From assembly GCA_007050895.1 (NCBI GenBank), contig SMYP01000051.1, positions 3,039 to 31,752 on the forward strand: a DNA stretch of 28,714 bases, written 5' to 3'. This document shows positions 16,718-25,302 of the stretch, piece by piece (positions within the stretch are counted from its first letter, which is position 1; each line of letters begins with the position of its first letter). The stretch is from Candidatus Bathyarchaeota archaeon (GTDB lineage Archaea; Thermoproteota; Bathyarchaeia; Bathyarchaeales; UBA233). The position numbers and the translations under genes were made by a program. The notes under the pieces are model-generated. The model saw only the letters and a program-made list of their open reading frames with translations, had not been told where the DNA came from and did not search any database.

Positions 16718-16759
16718 TGCTAACGAAAAATTAAGATGATAGAACGTCGTGAGGAGCTT

Positions 16760-19642
16760 TTACTTACTTTTCTTCGTGAGTAACATGTTTGTCCTGTCAA
16801 GCGAAAACTCGCGGAATTTTTGGCTGTAAAAAAGTTTAAGGTACTCTTCGGCGTGCTTTTGTTCAAAGGGAAGGTCTTTTGCTGAGACGCTTTTCTTTGT
16901 TCTAAATAGTTCTTCAACTGCTATTTGCGCTATGGGATAGTTCAGTAGCAGCTCTTCCATATCTCGGTACACTGCTATTGTTTCTACGCATTCGTCCACA
17001 TAAGACAAGAATCTGGGAAGGGTTTCTAGAACTTCTTCAAGTTTGACATTTGATGTTTTTGATGTTATTTTCATTGCATAATCCATTCTTTTGATTAATG
17101 CGTCGTTTTTCTCCCATAGGAAGTCTTCTGATGGCATTAGAAGTTCGATTGCTTTCTCTTTACTTTTCAATTTTTCATATAGAATCGAAAGTGCATCTCT
17201 GGCAATTTTCAACGAGGATTGGAATATGTCTTCTATGGCAATAACATTAATGGCGTTAAGTGCCTTTTTTTCGATGTCAAATTTCAGGTTCGCGGCTTTT
17301 TCCACATTTGCCATCATTCTTGGAAAGTCCTCTCCCAAAACCTGCAGTAATCTTCCATTATTAACGCGCAAATTAACGATAGCAGATAGTGAGCATTGAA
17401 GATGATTTATTGACTTGGAAATTTGAACTTTGTAGTGTTTGCTCCAGTTAGCAAGGGCGTTGAAAAGGGCGTCTAAAGCTATCCATGGAGTTGCTTTTTC
17501 GACAAGTTTCTTCTTTGCGAATACTATTGACTGGTTTTCATCTGGGAGACTAGGATCGTAGAAAGACCTTATGACGTCATAAGCTTGCTCAGCAATTTTA
17601 ATGACCTCATTGGCGAGAGTCCGCCCAGCCTCTAGGACCTCTTTAATTTGATCTATTCGCATACCAAGAGTCGTGACTTGCTGAAAATCTGTTTTCAAAG
17701 TAGCTTGCGGTTCTAATCCAATATCCTTGAACGTTCCAAGCCATTTCGAGTATTCGCAATTAACAAATATTTGATACTCTCGAACCGCAACGTCCAGTTC
17801 AGCCATTAAATTTTCAAGGTCTCGGTTCAAACTGTCTAAATCACTGAATATCTTATCGATGTCTGCAGTTTCATCCAACCTCAACGTGGTCCTACTGAGA
17901 ATTTCGCTAAGCCTGTCACTAACCATCATTAGCTTAACTTCAAAAGGACCACAGGAGATCGGAAGATTGTTCTTGACTTCTGCCACTTCTTCTTCAGTAA
18001 TTTGAAGCTTGTCTTTGAGCTCTCGAACTTTTTCCATAATCATGGCGACTGAAGCCCTTTCTTTGGGAGTGTAATCCATCAGAAGCGTGGGGATCGTGAA
18101 TAGAAGTGTGGCAAAAGTGGCGATTGTCATCTCTGCTGCGTTAATGTCAACTCTGAACGCTAATGGAGCTTGAAGTGCGCTTGCCAAGATGAAGAAGACT
18201 GCGACTCCCACGGTTGCAGTGAGTGTGGGGAGAAGCCTCTCCCCGTGAGAGATATTGCTCTGTTTGAAGAACATGCGCATCAAGAAAACAAAAGCAAAAA
18301 CTATGCCAAGCACCATAAATAAAAACATCATTATTCCGGGCAGTGAGTCAAAATAGTGACTCAGCATCTCAAGCACGGTGTGCGGCAATACCGGAGGATC
18401 AGCTGTGATTTGATTACTTATAGAGTTCACAACTATTGACGTATCGTACAATCTGAATTGCAGCATTGATTCTTGAATGCCTGAGAAGACTTCGGTTAAA
18501 GGAACATAAACAGGAGGACTGGTCCCGGGCTCAAGCCACCAATCCCATCTTTCTATTGGCATTATCAAATTCAAGTACTGCATCACTTGAAGAGGCACTG
18601 AAATTAACAGGAAGTATACAGCAGACAAGAACGCCGGTCTTTTGAAAAGAACAATAGCCGTGAAAATCAGGGGTATGGCAAGGAAATAGGTTTGGCTGAA
18701 GAAAAGCGAAATGGCCGCGATTATTCCCAAATTAATGGATATCACAGCTTTTCGGCTGCGGAAAATTACTGGAAGAACAGTGAACAAAAAGAGGAAAACA
18801 AAAACTACCCCTCCGCGGGTTTGAGGTGCGCCCAACATTGATATGAAATCCATTTTGGCTAAGTTATACATCAACCCGAGTCCGATGATCAAGCCACCTA
18901 TTGGCATCCCCAATATGGGTTTCTTGTATGTGAGAAATGCTATCAGAAAAGCTAAAATCGCTGGCAATGGTTGCGGAAAAAGTGGCATTATCGATAATCC
19001 CAAAAGCATGCTAGCAAGTGTAATCGGCAAAATCAGAATTTTAAGAAATTCCGGTTCAACCGTGCTTTCTCTCTCTTTCACCTTCTGTTTCGGCTTTCCC
19101 TTTATAAGCGAACTTAGAATTCCAAGTTTAGGTGGCTTGGTGGTTGATTTTTCTCTTTTTTCAACTGGAAGTTCTGGAACCAGTTCCCCAGACTCTGCAC
19201 TCGCAGACTCAAGAAGCGGTTCTTGCTCCTCAACTAGCCTCTCAGGAGGCTGTTCGTCAAGCTCTCTGATTAGAGACTCGGAAGCTGATTCAGCCGTGGC
19301 GTCAGCCACAGGCTCAGAAGTTGGTTCTTCTTCCGCTTCATTTAAAGATTCAGAAGGCAGTTTCTCAAGCTCTTCGCTCTGAGACTCAGTGGGTTCTTCC
19401 AGCGTTTTAGGAAGGGATTCTGGAGATAGCTCTTCCGCTGTTTCATCTACAACCTCATGGGTCGGTTCGACGGGTTCTTCAGTTGAAGGCTCAGAAGTTG
19501 GTTCACCTGCTTCGTCATTCTCAGCGACTGGAGCTTGTTCCTCCTCCGCTTCAGCAAGGTTTTCGCTTGCTTTTTCGCGTTCAGGAAACCGTTCTCGGTA
19601 TTTCTTTTCAGGATTTCCTTTGAGCCAGTCCCAAATTCCCAC
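16760..19642 (-). CDS. Large membrane protein: acidic N-terminus, about ten helices, long helical C-terminal domain
   Basis: A 960-residue protein of no family I recognise. Residues 1-20 are amphipathic and basic (MGIWDWLKGNPEKKYRERF). Residues 21-167 are a disordered Glu/Ser/Pro/Thr-rich segment with imperfect EEPTSEP-like repeats. Residues about 200-522 hold roughly ten membrane helices, with one larger external loop at 365-433. Residues 525-960 are soluble, almost wholly helical with coiled-coil stretches (EKVRELKDKLQITEEEVAEVKNN), probably cytoplasmic. The start is GTG at 19642, with GGGGG 13 bases upstream. It is divergent from the degenerate FtsZ-like gene (87-base gap) and sits beside the tubulin genes, so a role as membrane receptor or scaffold for the filament is inferred. 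It has no transporter or enzyme motif that I can see. Confidence 0.85.
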   Translation of the reverse strand: MGIWDWLKGNPEKKYRERFPEREKASENLAEAEEEQAPVAENDEAGEPTSEPSTEEPVEPTHEVVDETAEELSPESLPKTLEEPTESQSEELEKLPSESLNEAEEEPTSEPVADATAESASESLIRELDEQPPERLVEEQEPLLESASAESGELVPELPVEKREKSTTKPPKLGILSSLIKGKPKQKVKERESTVEPEFLKILILPITLASMLLGLSIMPLFPQPLPAILAFLIAFLTYKKPILGMPIGGLIIGLGLMYNLAKMDFISMLGAPQTRGGVVFVFLFLFTVLPVIFRSRKAVISINLGIIAAISLFFSQTYFLAIPLIFTAIVLFKRPAFLSAVYFLLISVPLQVMQYLNLIMPIERWDWWLEPGTSPPVYVPLTEVFSGIQESMLQFRLYDTSIVVNSISNQITADPPVLPHTVLEMLSHYFDSLPGIMMFLFMVLGIVFAFVFLMRMFFKQSNISHGERLLPTLTATVGVAVFFILASALQAPLAFRVDINAAEMTIATFATLLFTIPTLLMDYTPKERASVAMIMEKVRELKDKLQITEEEVAEVKNNLPISCGPFEVKLMMVSDRLSEILSRTTLRLDETADIDKIFSDLDSLNRDLENLMAELDVAVREYQIFVNCEYSKWLGTFKDIGLEPQATLKTDFQQVTTLGMRIDQIKEVLEAGRTLANEVIKIAEQAYDVIRSFYDPSLPDENQSIVFAKKKLVEKATPWIALDALFNALANWSKHYKVQISKSINHLQCSLSAIVNLRVNNGRLLQVLGEDFPRMMANVEKAANLKFDIEKKALNAINVIAIEDIFQSSLKIARDALSILYEKLKSKEKAIELLMPSEDFLWEKNDALIKRMDYAMKITSKTSNVKLEEVLETLPRFLSYVDECVETIAVYRDMEELLLNYPIAQIAVEELFRTKKSVSAKDLPFEQKHAEEYLKLFYSQKFREFSLDRTNMLLTKKSK

Positions 19643-19729
19643 TCTGAGCAGTTATCCCCCTACTTTAGATGACAAACCTAAAACCTTATCTTGTCAAACT
19701 ATTCTTAAGGTTTACCGTGAAAACCTGAA

Positions 19730-20875
19730 ATGGCTAAAGAGGGGAAGAGTAAAAGCAAACCTCGTCTCGATTCTTCAGAAGAGTCAGAAGAAAATGTTGA
19801 ACCTCTCAAGCATACTTTTCATAAGCCCGCGATAATTTGCATAGGTGAATATCCAATAAAAATTCTTCTTAGAGGGTCATTAGCGAAGAAAGATGAGCCA
19901 TTTCCTATATTTATTGATAAGTCCAGCGAAGACATTGCTGAATGGAGCCAATCATCGCTGAACCCCGACAGTATTTTGGGTCTAGACCTTAACAGTGATA
20001 CGCATTTTTGGTTCCAAGTCTTGCCCTTTATCACAAAGAATGGCACGCTTATTTCGCGTTTAAAGGACAAGCCTATTGACAAGTTGCGTGGAGCATTGGT
20101 AGTGTCGTCCTTATGGGATGGCGTTGGAAGCGGGTTATTGCCCGCTTTAATTTCACAGTTTAAAGAGTGGGACAGAAACACTGTAACCTTTGGTATTTTA
20201 CCTTCCAAAATGCAGGTTTCCGATGTTCATTTCAACGCTTTTTCATCCGTTGGAATGTGCTTATCAAAAAATTTTGCCTCTCTTTTGCTTTTGGACAGGG
20301 ATCAGCTCGAAAATTACGTGGGAGTTGATAGAAAAGGCGCTATATTGAAAGGCAACGCTTTTTTTAATTACATGTTGGAAATGATCTCAGCTAAGGAGAC
20401 GTTTGTTCAAGAACTCTCTGAGCTGACGAGGGCTTTTGACGTTAGAATTTACACGGTTCTGTCTGCTACAGGAGCCAGCTTCAGCATGTATGGCTCCATT
20501 AAAAATATTGTTGATTCCGCGTTGTCTAGGCCACTTCTGGAATTTGAATTGTCAAGCGCATCAGTAGTTTATGTTATTTTAAGGGTGCCCCTTCAACTCA
20601 AAGAAAAAATGACAAAGGGAAAAATCGAGTTGGAAATAGCAAACTGGTTTGAAGAAAAAGCCAGTCTCCAGACCGCCATCATAAGTGAGCCGATATACGT
20701 GGAAGATGTTAGTGATCGAATAGACTTAGTCATGTTAGTTGGTGGGTTTAACGCAACTGAAATGTTCACGGCTATGGAGAAAAGAGTGAAGACAATAAAA
20801 AGTTTTGTAATGAAAAAGGGTTCAATAAAAGAAGATGAATGGCGAACCATCACCAAGAGTTTAGGAACTGCTTGA
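19730..20875 (+). CDS. Degenerate FtsZ/tubulin-fold protein
   Basis: A 381-residue soluble protein that I read as an FtsZ-superfamily member without an intact GTP site. After an acidic N-terminal tail, the first strand and loop (AIICIGEYPIKILL) replace the usual glycine-rich GIGGAGGN. The tubulin signature GGGTGTG is WDGVGSG (129-135). Downstream parts align well by eye with FtsZ: NAFSSVGMCLSKNFASLLLLD ... GNAFFNYMLEMI, then the C-terminal domain with SRPLLEFELSSASVVYVILR and SDRIDLVMLVGGFN. The catalytic T7 loop keeps at most one acidic residue (Asp237 in RAFDVR). It converges with the 884-residue tubulin gene with three bases between the stops. Likely a non-hydrolysing partner of that protein; the homology is by pattern, not by search. 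Confidence 0.75.
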   Translation: MAKEGKSKSKPRLDSSEESEENVEPLKHTFHKPAIICIGEYPIKILLRGSLAKKDEPFPIFIDKSSEDIAEWSQSSLNPDSILGLDLNSDTHFWFQVLPFITKNGTLISRLKDKPIDKLRGALVVSSLWDGVGSGLLPALISQFKEWDRNTVTFGILPSKMQVSDVHFNAFSSVGMCLSKNFASLLLLDRDQLENYVGVDRKGAILKGNAFFNYMLEMISAKETFVQELSELTRAFDVRIYTVLSATGASFSMYGSIKNIVDSALSRPLLEFELSSASVVYVILRVPLQLKEKMTKGKIELEIANWFEEKASLQTAIISEPIYVEDVSDRIDLVMLVGGFNATEMFTAMEKRVKTIKSFVMKKGSIKEDEWRTITKSLGTA

Positions 20876-20878
20876 GGG

Positions 20879-23533
20879 CTACACTTTACCGGAAGCTTCT
20901 TTTTGGGGCGCCTGATACCCGCTCTTTATCTTATTGACGATTTGTGTTGCTGATACTCCGTGCTCAAGAAGATAGGAACGAGAAAGATGCCTTTCAAAGT
21001 CATTTGACTTGCTGTATAGCAGCTGCATTTCATCGTATGCTTCGAGATGTTCTGGCTTTCCTCTGCCACCTACAACAAGAACCCGCGTTACCCATGGCTC
21101 TCGGGATTCAATTACTCGCACCGTTATGGTTCTTGATACTTCGCTGGTGACATAAGCAGCTAATGCAGTATAAAGCTCTTGTGAGAGGTCTTCGCTCCAT
21201 AGCTTCGGAGGTGCTTCTACAGTTACCCAGATATAATCTGACTTGTAGGTTGGTTTGAATCCCATAACGCTCGGTGTCTTGAAGACTCTTACTAGGCTCT
21301 TTATGTAATCCTTGTAGTGTTGCATGTCCAATATGTCTTTGATGATTTTCTTTTCAGTAAGCGTCTCTTCTTGCTCAGTTAATATTTTAAAGATTATCTT
21401 GATTCGTTCGGTTTCAGTAATCTCGGCTGATTTTTCGTAGTAAGCCTTTGGCTGCGTTATCTCAGCAATCATCTGATTATATTCATTATGCAAATCCACG
21501 ATTTTGTTCAGTCGCTTGCGGTAATTCGAAGTGACTTCAATTTTTTTAGCTAGCTGGTCGTATAAGCTTATTATGCTTTCCACTTTTTCCAAGTCGTAAC
21601 AGACGAAAGCATGTTCTTCTTGAATTCTTTGTATATCCCTCTCTATGTTTCTGAGCTGTTCTCTAGCGTACTTTTTCATGCTGAGAAGCTTTTTAACCTC
21701 GCGTTGCTGGCGGGATCTATCGAATTCTTTCCGCTTTATCATCTCTTCTATTCTCAGCAATTCGCAATCGACAACACCTTTTTTGTCGATATATCTCTCT
21801 ATAATTTCGTTTAGGTAAGTAAGGTATTCATCGATGATTCTTGCTTCATCAAATGGCGTTCTGAGCATCAACTGAACTAAAAGATACAACGTTGATAATT
21901 CCGAATGGATGCTTTTCAACTCTTCAAGTTCAGCCTTGGAATCAGGGAGAGCCTCATAGTACCTGATCAATGCTTCAACAAAATACCTTGTTTCATCATA
22001 GAACCTGAGAATTTTTAAAGATTTGTCTGCGAGTTCTGCTAAGTTCATGAAATCCTCGAGAATCTTCTTCTGTCTTACCGTGAAAACCTGTGAGCTGGGA
22101 ATCAGCTGCGATAGGCGTTCAAAGATGGCAGTTTTGCTTTCAGGGAAATCAAGGTATGTCTTTGTGAAGTGGGTAAGCAGACTTTCCAGATTGTCGCGTC
22201 TTCGTGAGCCCTTTTTGTGAAGTGTCAAGTTGATTATGGCTTCTTCTATTGGCCCGATCTTCCCCATCATTTTAGTTGTTATTAGGTACCCCATCAGTTC
22301 GCTAATCCAACTTTTCGCTTGAAGCTCTATACCCTTTACGTGTAACGCCAAGTTTTCTTCAAGTCGTGGATTACTGTATATTATCCCTTTGATTTTCTCT
22401 TCAAACTTTTCTTCGTCGTAGGTACCGCTTTTTATGAGGTAGTTTTTGTAGAGCTTACGTGTTTCTTCATTGTTTCCTTCGAGGATCTTGTTAATTCTAT
22501 CTAGAATGTCGAGTTTTTCCTTTCTAAGCTCAAACAGCATTTGTTTCTTTTCGAAATCTACTTTGAATGCTGAAATGTACTTGTCAATTGGGTAAACTAC
22601 TTTTACCATGCCTAAAGTGTGGACGTAGTTCTCTGTGAGACCAACTTCTGTTCCTATTCCCCCTAATAGGTCAGCAAGATCAAAGTCCATCAGGACATAG
22701 AGCATGTCCACAATCATTTCATCCATTTCTCTTCGAGCAGCAACGATGTTGCCTACCTTGGAGTACGCTGGCAATAGAGGCAAGTAAATTAGCGCGTTTA
22801 GAGGATTCCGGTAGCATTCACCGTAGTTGTCGGTAACGTACTCATTATACTCCTTATTCAAAAGCAATGACAGCTCATTCATCGCCATAAAAGCTGAGCA
22901 TCCCTTTGCAGGGGGATCATCTCCGCTGCACGGAGCTATTACGAAAGCTATAATTGGCACACCAGAACCTAGGACCTTTCGAAGATGCCGAGTGAAATCG
23001 AAAAACACGCCACTTCCAGTGCCTCCGCCTAATCCGTATATCACAATCACCGTCGGGGTGATTATTGATGAGAGAGCCTGTTCCTTGAAGGAATTTACAA
23101 AATTTCTGATTATACCAAGTTGATAGTAATTAAGCGCATATATTGCTTTGGCTAAGGCTCTCCTTCTGCCCGCACCACCTGCCATTGGAGGTATAGCCAT
23201 TGTTGAGTTCAACCATGGGTGAAAGTTGAGCGTGGCCCCTTCCTTAACAAGGTATTCATTGTATTTTTGGTTGATGAAGTCGAACATTGCTTCAGCAGTT
23301 GGAAATTTGACTGACTGAGCAATAAGCCGGAGTCTTTCGGCTGGTATACCCGCTTTGATCATCGACTCCGCAATTTTATCGTAGCTTTCCTGCAGAGCCC
23401 TGATTTCAGGGTCGGCTATGTCAATAGCTAAGAGGGAAAGTCGTGTGATGTCACCTTTTAGCAGATCCTTAGTTCTTTCGTTTTTCAAGAAAGCCTCTAC
23501 AATGTTTGTTCCTGCAGAGCCTAATCCTATCAA
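20879..23533 (-). CDS. Tubulin/FtsZ-superfamily GTPase with long helical insertion
   Basis: An 884-residue protein. The N-terminal GTPase domain (1 to about 320) has the first loop GLGSAGTN (residues 3-10), the tubulin signature GGGTGSG (169-175) and a T7-like acidic loop DFDLAD (283-288), so GTP binding and hydrolysis are likely. Residues about 335-745 are charged, almost entirely helical coiled coil. An FtsZ-like C-terminal domain follows at about 757-850 (DYIWVTVEAPPKLWSEDLSQELY ... WVTRVLVVGG, a middle part omitted). The architecture is closest to the divergent bacterial/archaeal FtsZ-like families, not to cell-division FtsZ or CetZ. The TTG at 23533 is the first canonical start, but it leaves the first strand short; the frame is open to 23566. 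It follows the single-pass membrane protein in the same operon. Confidence 0.85.
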   Translation of the reverse strand: MIGLGSAGTNIVEAFLKNERTKDLLKGDITRLSLLAIDIADPEIRALQESYDKIAESMIKAGIPAERLRLIAQSVKFPTAEAMFDFINQKYNEYLVKEGATLNFHPWLNSTMAIPPMAGGAGRRRALAKAIYALNYYQLGIIRNFVNSFKEQALSSIITPTVIVIYGLGGGTGSGVFFDFTRHLRKVLGSGVPIIAFVIAPCSGDDPPAKGCSAFMAMNELSLLLNKEYNEYVTDNYGECYRNPLNALIYLPLLPAYSKVGNIVAARREMDEMIVDMLYVLMDFDLADLLGGIGTEVGLTENYVHTLGMVKVVYPIDKYISAFKVDFEKKQMLFELRKEKLDILDRINKILEGNNEETRKLYKNYLIKSGTYDEEKFEEKIKGIIYSNPRLEENLALHVKGIELQAKSWISELMGYLITTKMMGKIGPIEEAIINLTLHKKGSRRRDNLESLLTHFTKTYLDFPESKTAIFERLSQLIPSSQVFTVRQKKILEDFMNLAELADKSLKILRFYDETRYFVEALIRYYEALPDSKAELEELKSIHSELSTLYLLVQLMLRTPFDEARIIDEYLTYLNEIIERYIDKKGVVDCELLRIEEMIKRKEFDRSRQQREVKKLLSMKKYAREQLRNIERDIQRIQEEHAFVCYDLEKVESIISLYDQLAKKIEVTSNYRKRLNKIVDLHNEYNQMIAEITQPKAYYEKSAEITETERIKIIFKILTEQEETLTEKKIIKDILDMQHYKDYIKSLVRVFKTPSVMGFKPTYKSDYIWVTVEAPPKLWSEDLSQELYTALAAYVTSEVSRTITVRVIESREPWVTRVLVVGGRGKPEHLEAYDEMQLLYSKSNDFERHLSRSYLLEHGVSATQIVNKIKSGYQAPQKEASGKV

Positions 23534-23566
23534 CTGTACACTGTTTTGATATATCCTCGTAGTTTC

Positions 23567-24523
23567 TCACATCCCAACTATGCTTTTTAAACGATCTTTA
23601 ACGCTTTCTAAGCTTGTTGAAATAGTTCTATCAACCCTTGACGCCCGCAACGTCAGTCCTTCCAAGTCTCTGATTTGGTCTTCGAGAACCATCATAACAT
23701 ACTGTATTCTGCCTCTTCCCCTTAGGAATATGACTCCTAACACAACTACAGCAGCAACTAGGGCACCCACCACAGGCAAAAAGAGTCCTTCAACAGTAGA
23801 ATATGCGGGCACGTCGTCGACATCTAGCGTGTTCAACATAGCAATTGCACTTTCAGCGTACCCCAAGCCAGCTTGAACCTTGGATTCATTGAGAACATTT
23901 TCGTAAAGCTCGATATATCCCGGCGCTACCCCCCTTTCTTTAAGAGACCTCAATTCGTCTTCTTTTTCCAAGCGAAGTGTTTCGTACTTGCTCGTCTCAG
24001 CGGTCACCACTCTTACCTCGATTAGGTCTAAAGTCTCACCGGCTGGACCATATAGCGTGACTAGACGATATTGCACTGGTATATCTTGCGCGACCGTTAT
24101 TGGAACCTTACCGTAAAGCTTCATTGTTAATTCGCCCCTAACCTGATAGAATTGGACTTCCTGCGAATTAGGGTTGTATGCGGTAAGCTCATAATCTTGA
24201 GAAACAAGTTCCCAGTATGTATCTTCGATAGCGGAGTGTACCAATGCAGTTTTAAGTTTCAAGAGAGTGTTGGGCGAAGTAACTCCTATATCTACCGTGA
24301 ATGTCATTTCTAACTCTGACCCCCCAAATATCGGAGCAAGAGTTCTATTTTCTTCGGTGACAAAATCTACTTCTACCATGAGTTCCCCAGTATTCGGGTC
24401 TTCAACACGGTAGTTTGTAAACCATTCGCCCTCACCGACATCAGCTTGAGCAGTAGTGACAAATCCAAAGGATAAAACACTTAAAATTAAAAGAAGGTAG
24501 ATAGCTAAGACTTTTGATCTCAT
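23567..24523 (-). CDS. Signal-peptide, single-pass membrane protein upstream of the tubulin gene
   Basis: A 318-residue protein from the ATG at 24523, which follows GAGGGGAAAAA; the longer upstream frame is ignored. A cleavable signal peptide (KVLAIYLLLILSVLSFGFVTTAQA) leads into an external beta-rich domain of about 150 residues, then a short helical hairpin (KYETLRLEKEDELRSLKERG), one membrane helix (LFLPVVGALVAAVVVLGVIFL) and a cytoplasmic helical tail of about 50 residues (DQIRDLEGLTLRASRVDRTISTSLE). The TGA lies 33 bases before the tubulin TTG and in the same frame. It fits a membrane anchor whose tail meets the filament inside the cell. No family recognised; function inferred from context. 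Confidence 0.85.
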   Translation of the reverse strand: MRSKVLAIYLLLILSVLSFGFVTTAQADVGEGEWFTNYRVEDPNTGELMVEVDFVTEENRTLAPIFGGSELEMTFTVDIGVTSPNTLLKLKTALVHSAIEDTYWELVSQDYELTAYNPNSQEVQFYQVRGELTMKLYGKVPITVAQDIPVQYRLVTLYGPAGETLDLIEVRVVTAETSKYETLRLEKEDELRSLKERGVAPGYIELYENVLNESKVQAGLGYAESAIAMLNTLDVDDVPAYSTVEGLFLPVVGALVAAVVVLGVIFLRGRGRIQYVMMVLEDQIRDLEGLTLRASRVDRTISTSLESVKDRLKSIVGM

Positions 24524-24690
24524 TTTTTCCCCTCTCGGAAGTCTTCTATATCCGCGTGAATATAACATTTGTGCTTAAACCACTCGTGCTACTGTCAAAA
24601 AACTGCATCAAAGGAAAAGGACATCTTAAGCCATTAATATCTCCAAAAGGCATTTTTAGTAGCTAAAATTCCTTTTTGCTCAATTATAGT

Positions 24691-24696
24691 AAAAAA
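24691..24696 (-). terminator. T-tract after tRNA-Ser
   Basis: Six T on the minus strand, 12 bases past the CCA end of the tRNA, fit an archaeal tRNA terminator. Confidence 0.45.
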
Positions 24697-24707
24697 TCTT
24701 AAGAAAC

Positions 24708-24795
24708 TGGCGCCGGGAATGGGATTCGAACCCATGCGGACCTGAAGGTCCACGGGCTCTCAAGGCCCGCGCGTTATCCACTCTGCCATCCCGGC
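24708..24795 (-). tRNA. tRNA-Ser(UGA), CCA encoded
   Basis: Read on the minus strand it folds as a class II tRNA. The acceptor stem is GCCGGGA/UCCCGGC, discriminator base G as expected for serine, with CCA encoded at 24708-24710. The anticodon stem is CGGGC/GCCCG around the loop CUUGAGA, which gives anticodon UGA. There is a long variable arm (GGACC-UUCA-GGUCC), and the T-arm contains GGUUCGAAUCC. No intron is seen. Confidence 0.95.
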
Positions 24796-24883
24796 TCTTC
24801 TGTTTAATTGGGGTTCCTGTTTATTTCTGTTTTTCGTCCCTCAATAGAATCTAAGGTAGTAAAGGTAATTAATTGCCAAATTA

Positions 24884-25288
24884 ATGAGCTTTAATATGGG
24901 AGAAGACCTGACTTTTTCTATAAGCAGCAAGTTGCTGGACTCGATTTTTGAAGGAGCAAAACGGCTTTACCCGAAAGAGACTCTATTACTTCTCCGTGGC
25001 AAAAAGAGCAAGGAAGGAATCCGCGTATCAGACATTGTAGTTCCACCTTTGGCGGTTCACGGATATGGGTTTGCCAATCTTCCGTTTCACATGTTGCCTA
25101 TGGATTTTTCTGTTGTTGGCACTGTTCATTCTCATCCCTCAGGAAACTTGAACCCATCAAATGTGGATCTTAACCACTTTTTCGGTCGAGTGCTAATGAT
25201 TGTGGGCTTTCCCTTCGCTAGCATACAGAACGTGGGTGTTTACGACTCGAAAGGCAAAAAGATCCAGGTAAAGGTAACCGATAAATAA
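24884..25288 (+). CDS. JAMM/MPN+ metalloprotease-like protein
   Basis: A 134-residue stand-alone JAMM domain with a full zinc-site motif: Glu32 (KETLLLLRGK), then His82-Ser-His84-Pro ... Ser92-x-x-Asp95 (VHSHPSGNLNPSNVD). JAMM enzymes cleave isopeptide or peptide bonds after ubiquitin-like proteins or process small archaeal modifiers (SAMP/Urm1 type). No ubiquitin-like or E1-like gene is in the window. An ATG four codons further in (24896) is an alternative start. It converges with the HExxH gene with 14 bases between the stops. Fold and active site are clear; the substrate is unknown. Confidence 0.93.
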   Translation: MSFNMGEDLTFSISSKLLDSIFEGAKRLYPKETLLLLRGKKSKEGIRVSDIVVPPLAVHGYGFANLPFHMLPMDFSVVGTVHSHPSGNLNPSNVDLNHFFGRVLMIVGFPFASIQNVGVYDSKGKKIQVKVTDK

Positions 25289-25302
25289 ATGGTCTTTCCG
25301 TT

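Noticed and set aside
18843..19835. Ser-rich ORFs on the + strand opposite the acidic tail of the 960-aa protein
   Set aside because: They are antisense shadows of the Glu/Pro/Ser-rich repeats; low-complexity Ser runs only mirror the real gene.
19712..22090. Exact 16-base match TTACCGTGAAAACCTG at 19712-19727 and 22075-22090, upstream of one tubulin-fold gene and inside the other
   Set aside because: A 16-base match once in a window this size is not far from chance, and the second copy lies in coding sequence without added symmetry.
23567..24568. Longer start (24568) for the anchor protein
   Set aside because: The ATG at 24523 follows GAGGGGAAAAA and is directly ahead of a standard signal peptide; the extra 15 residues would precede the signal.
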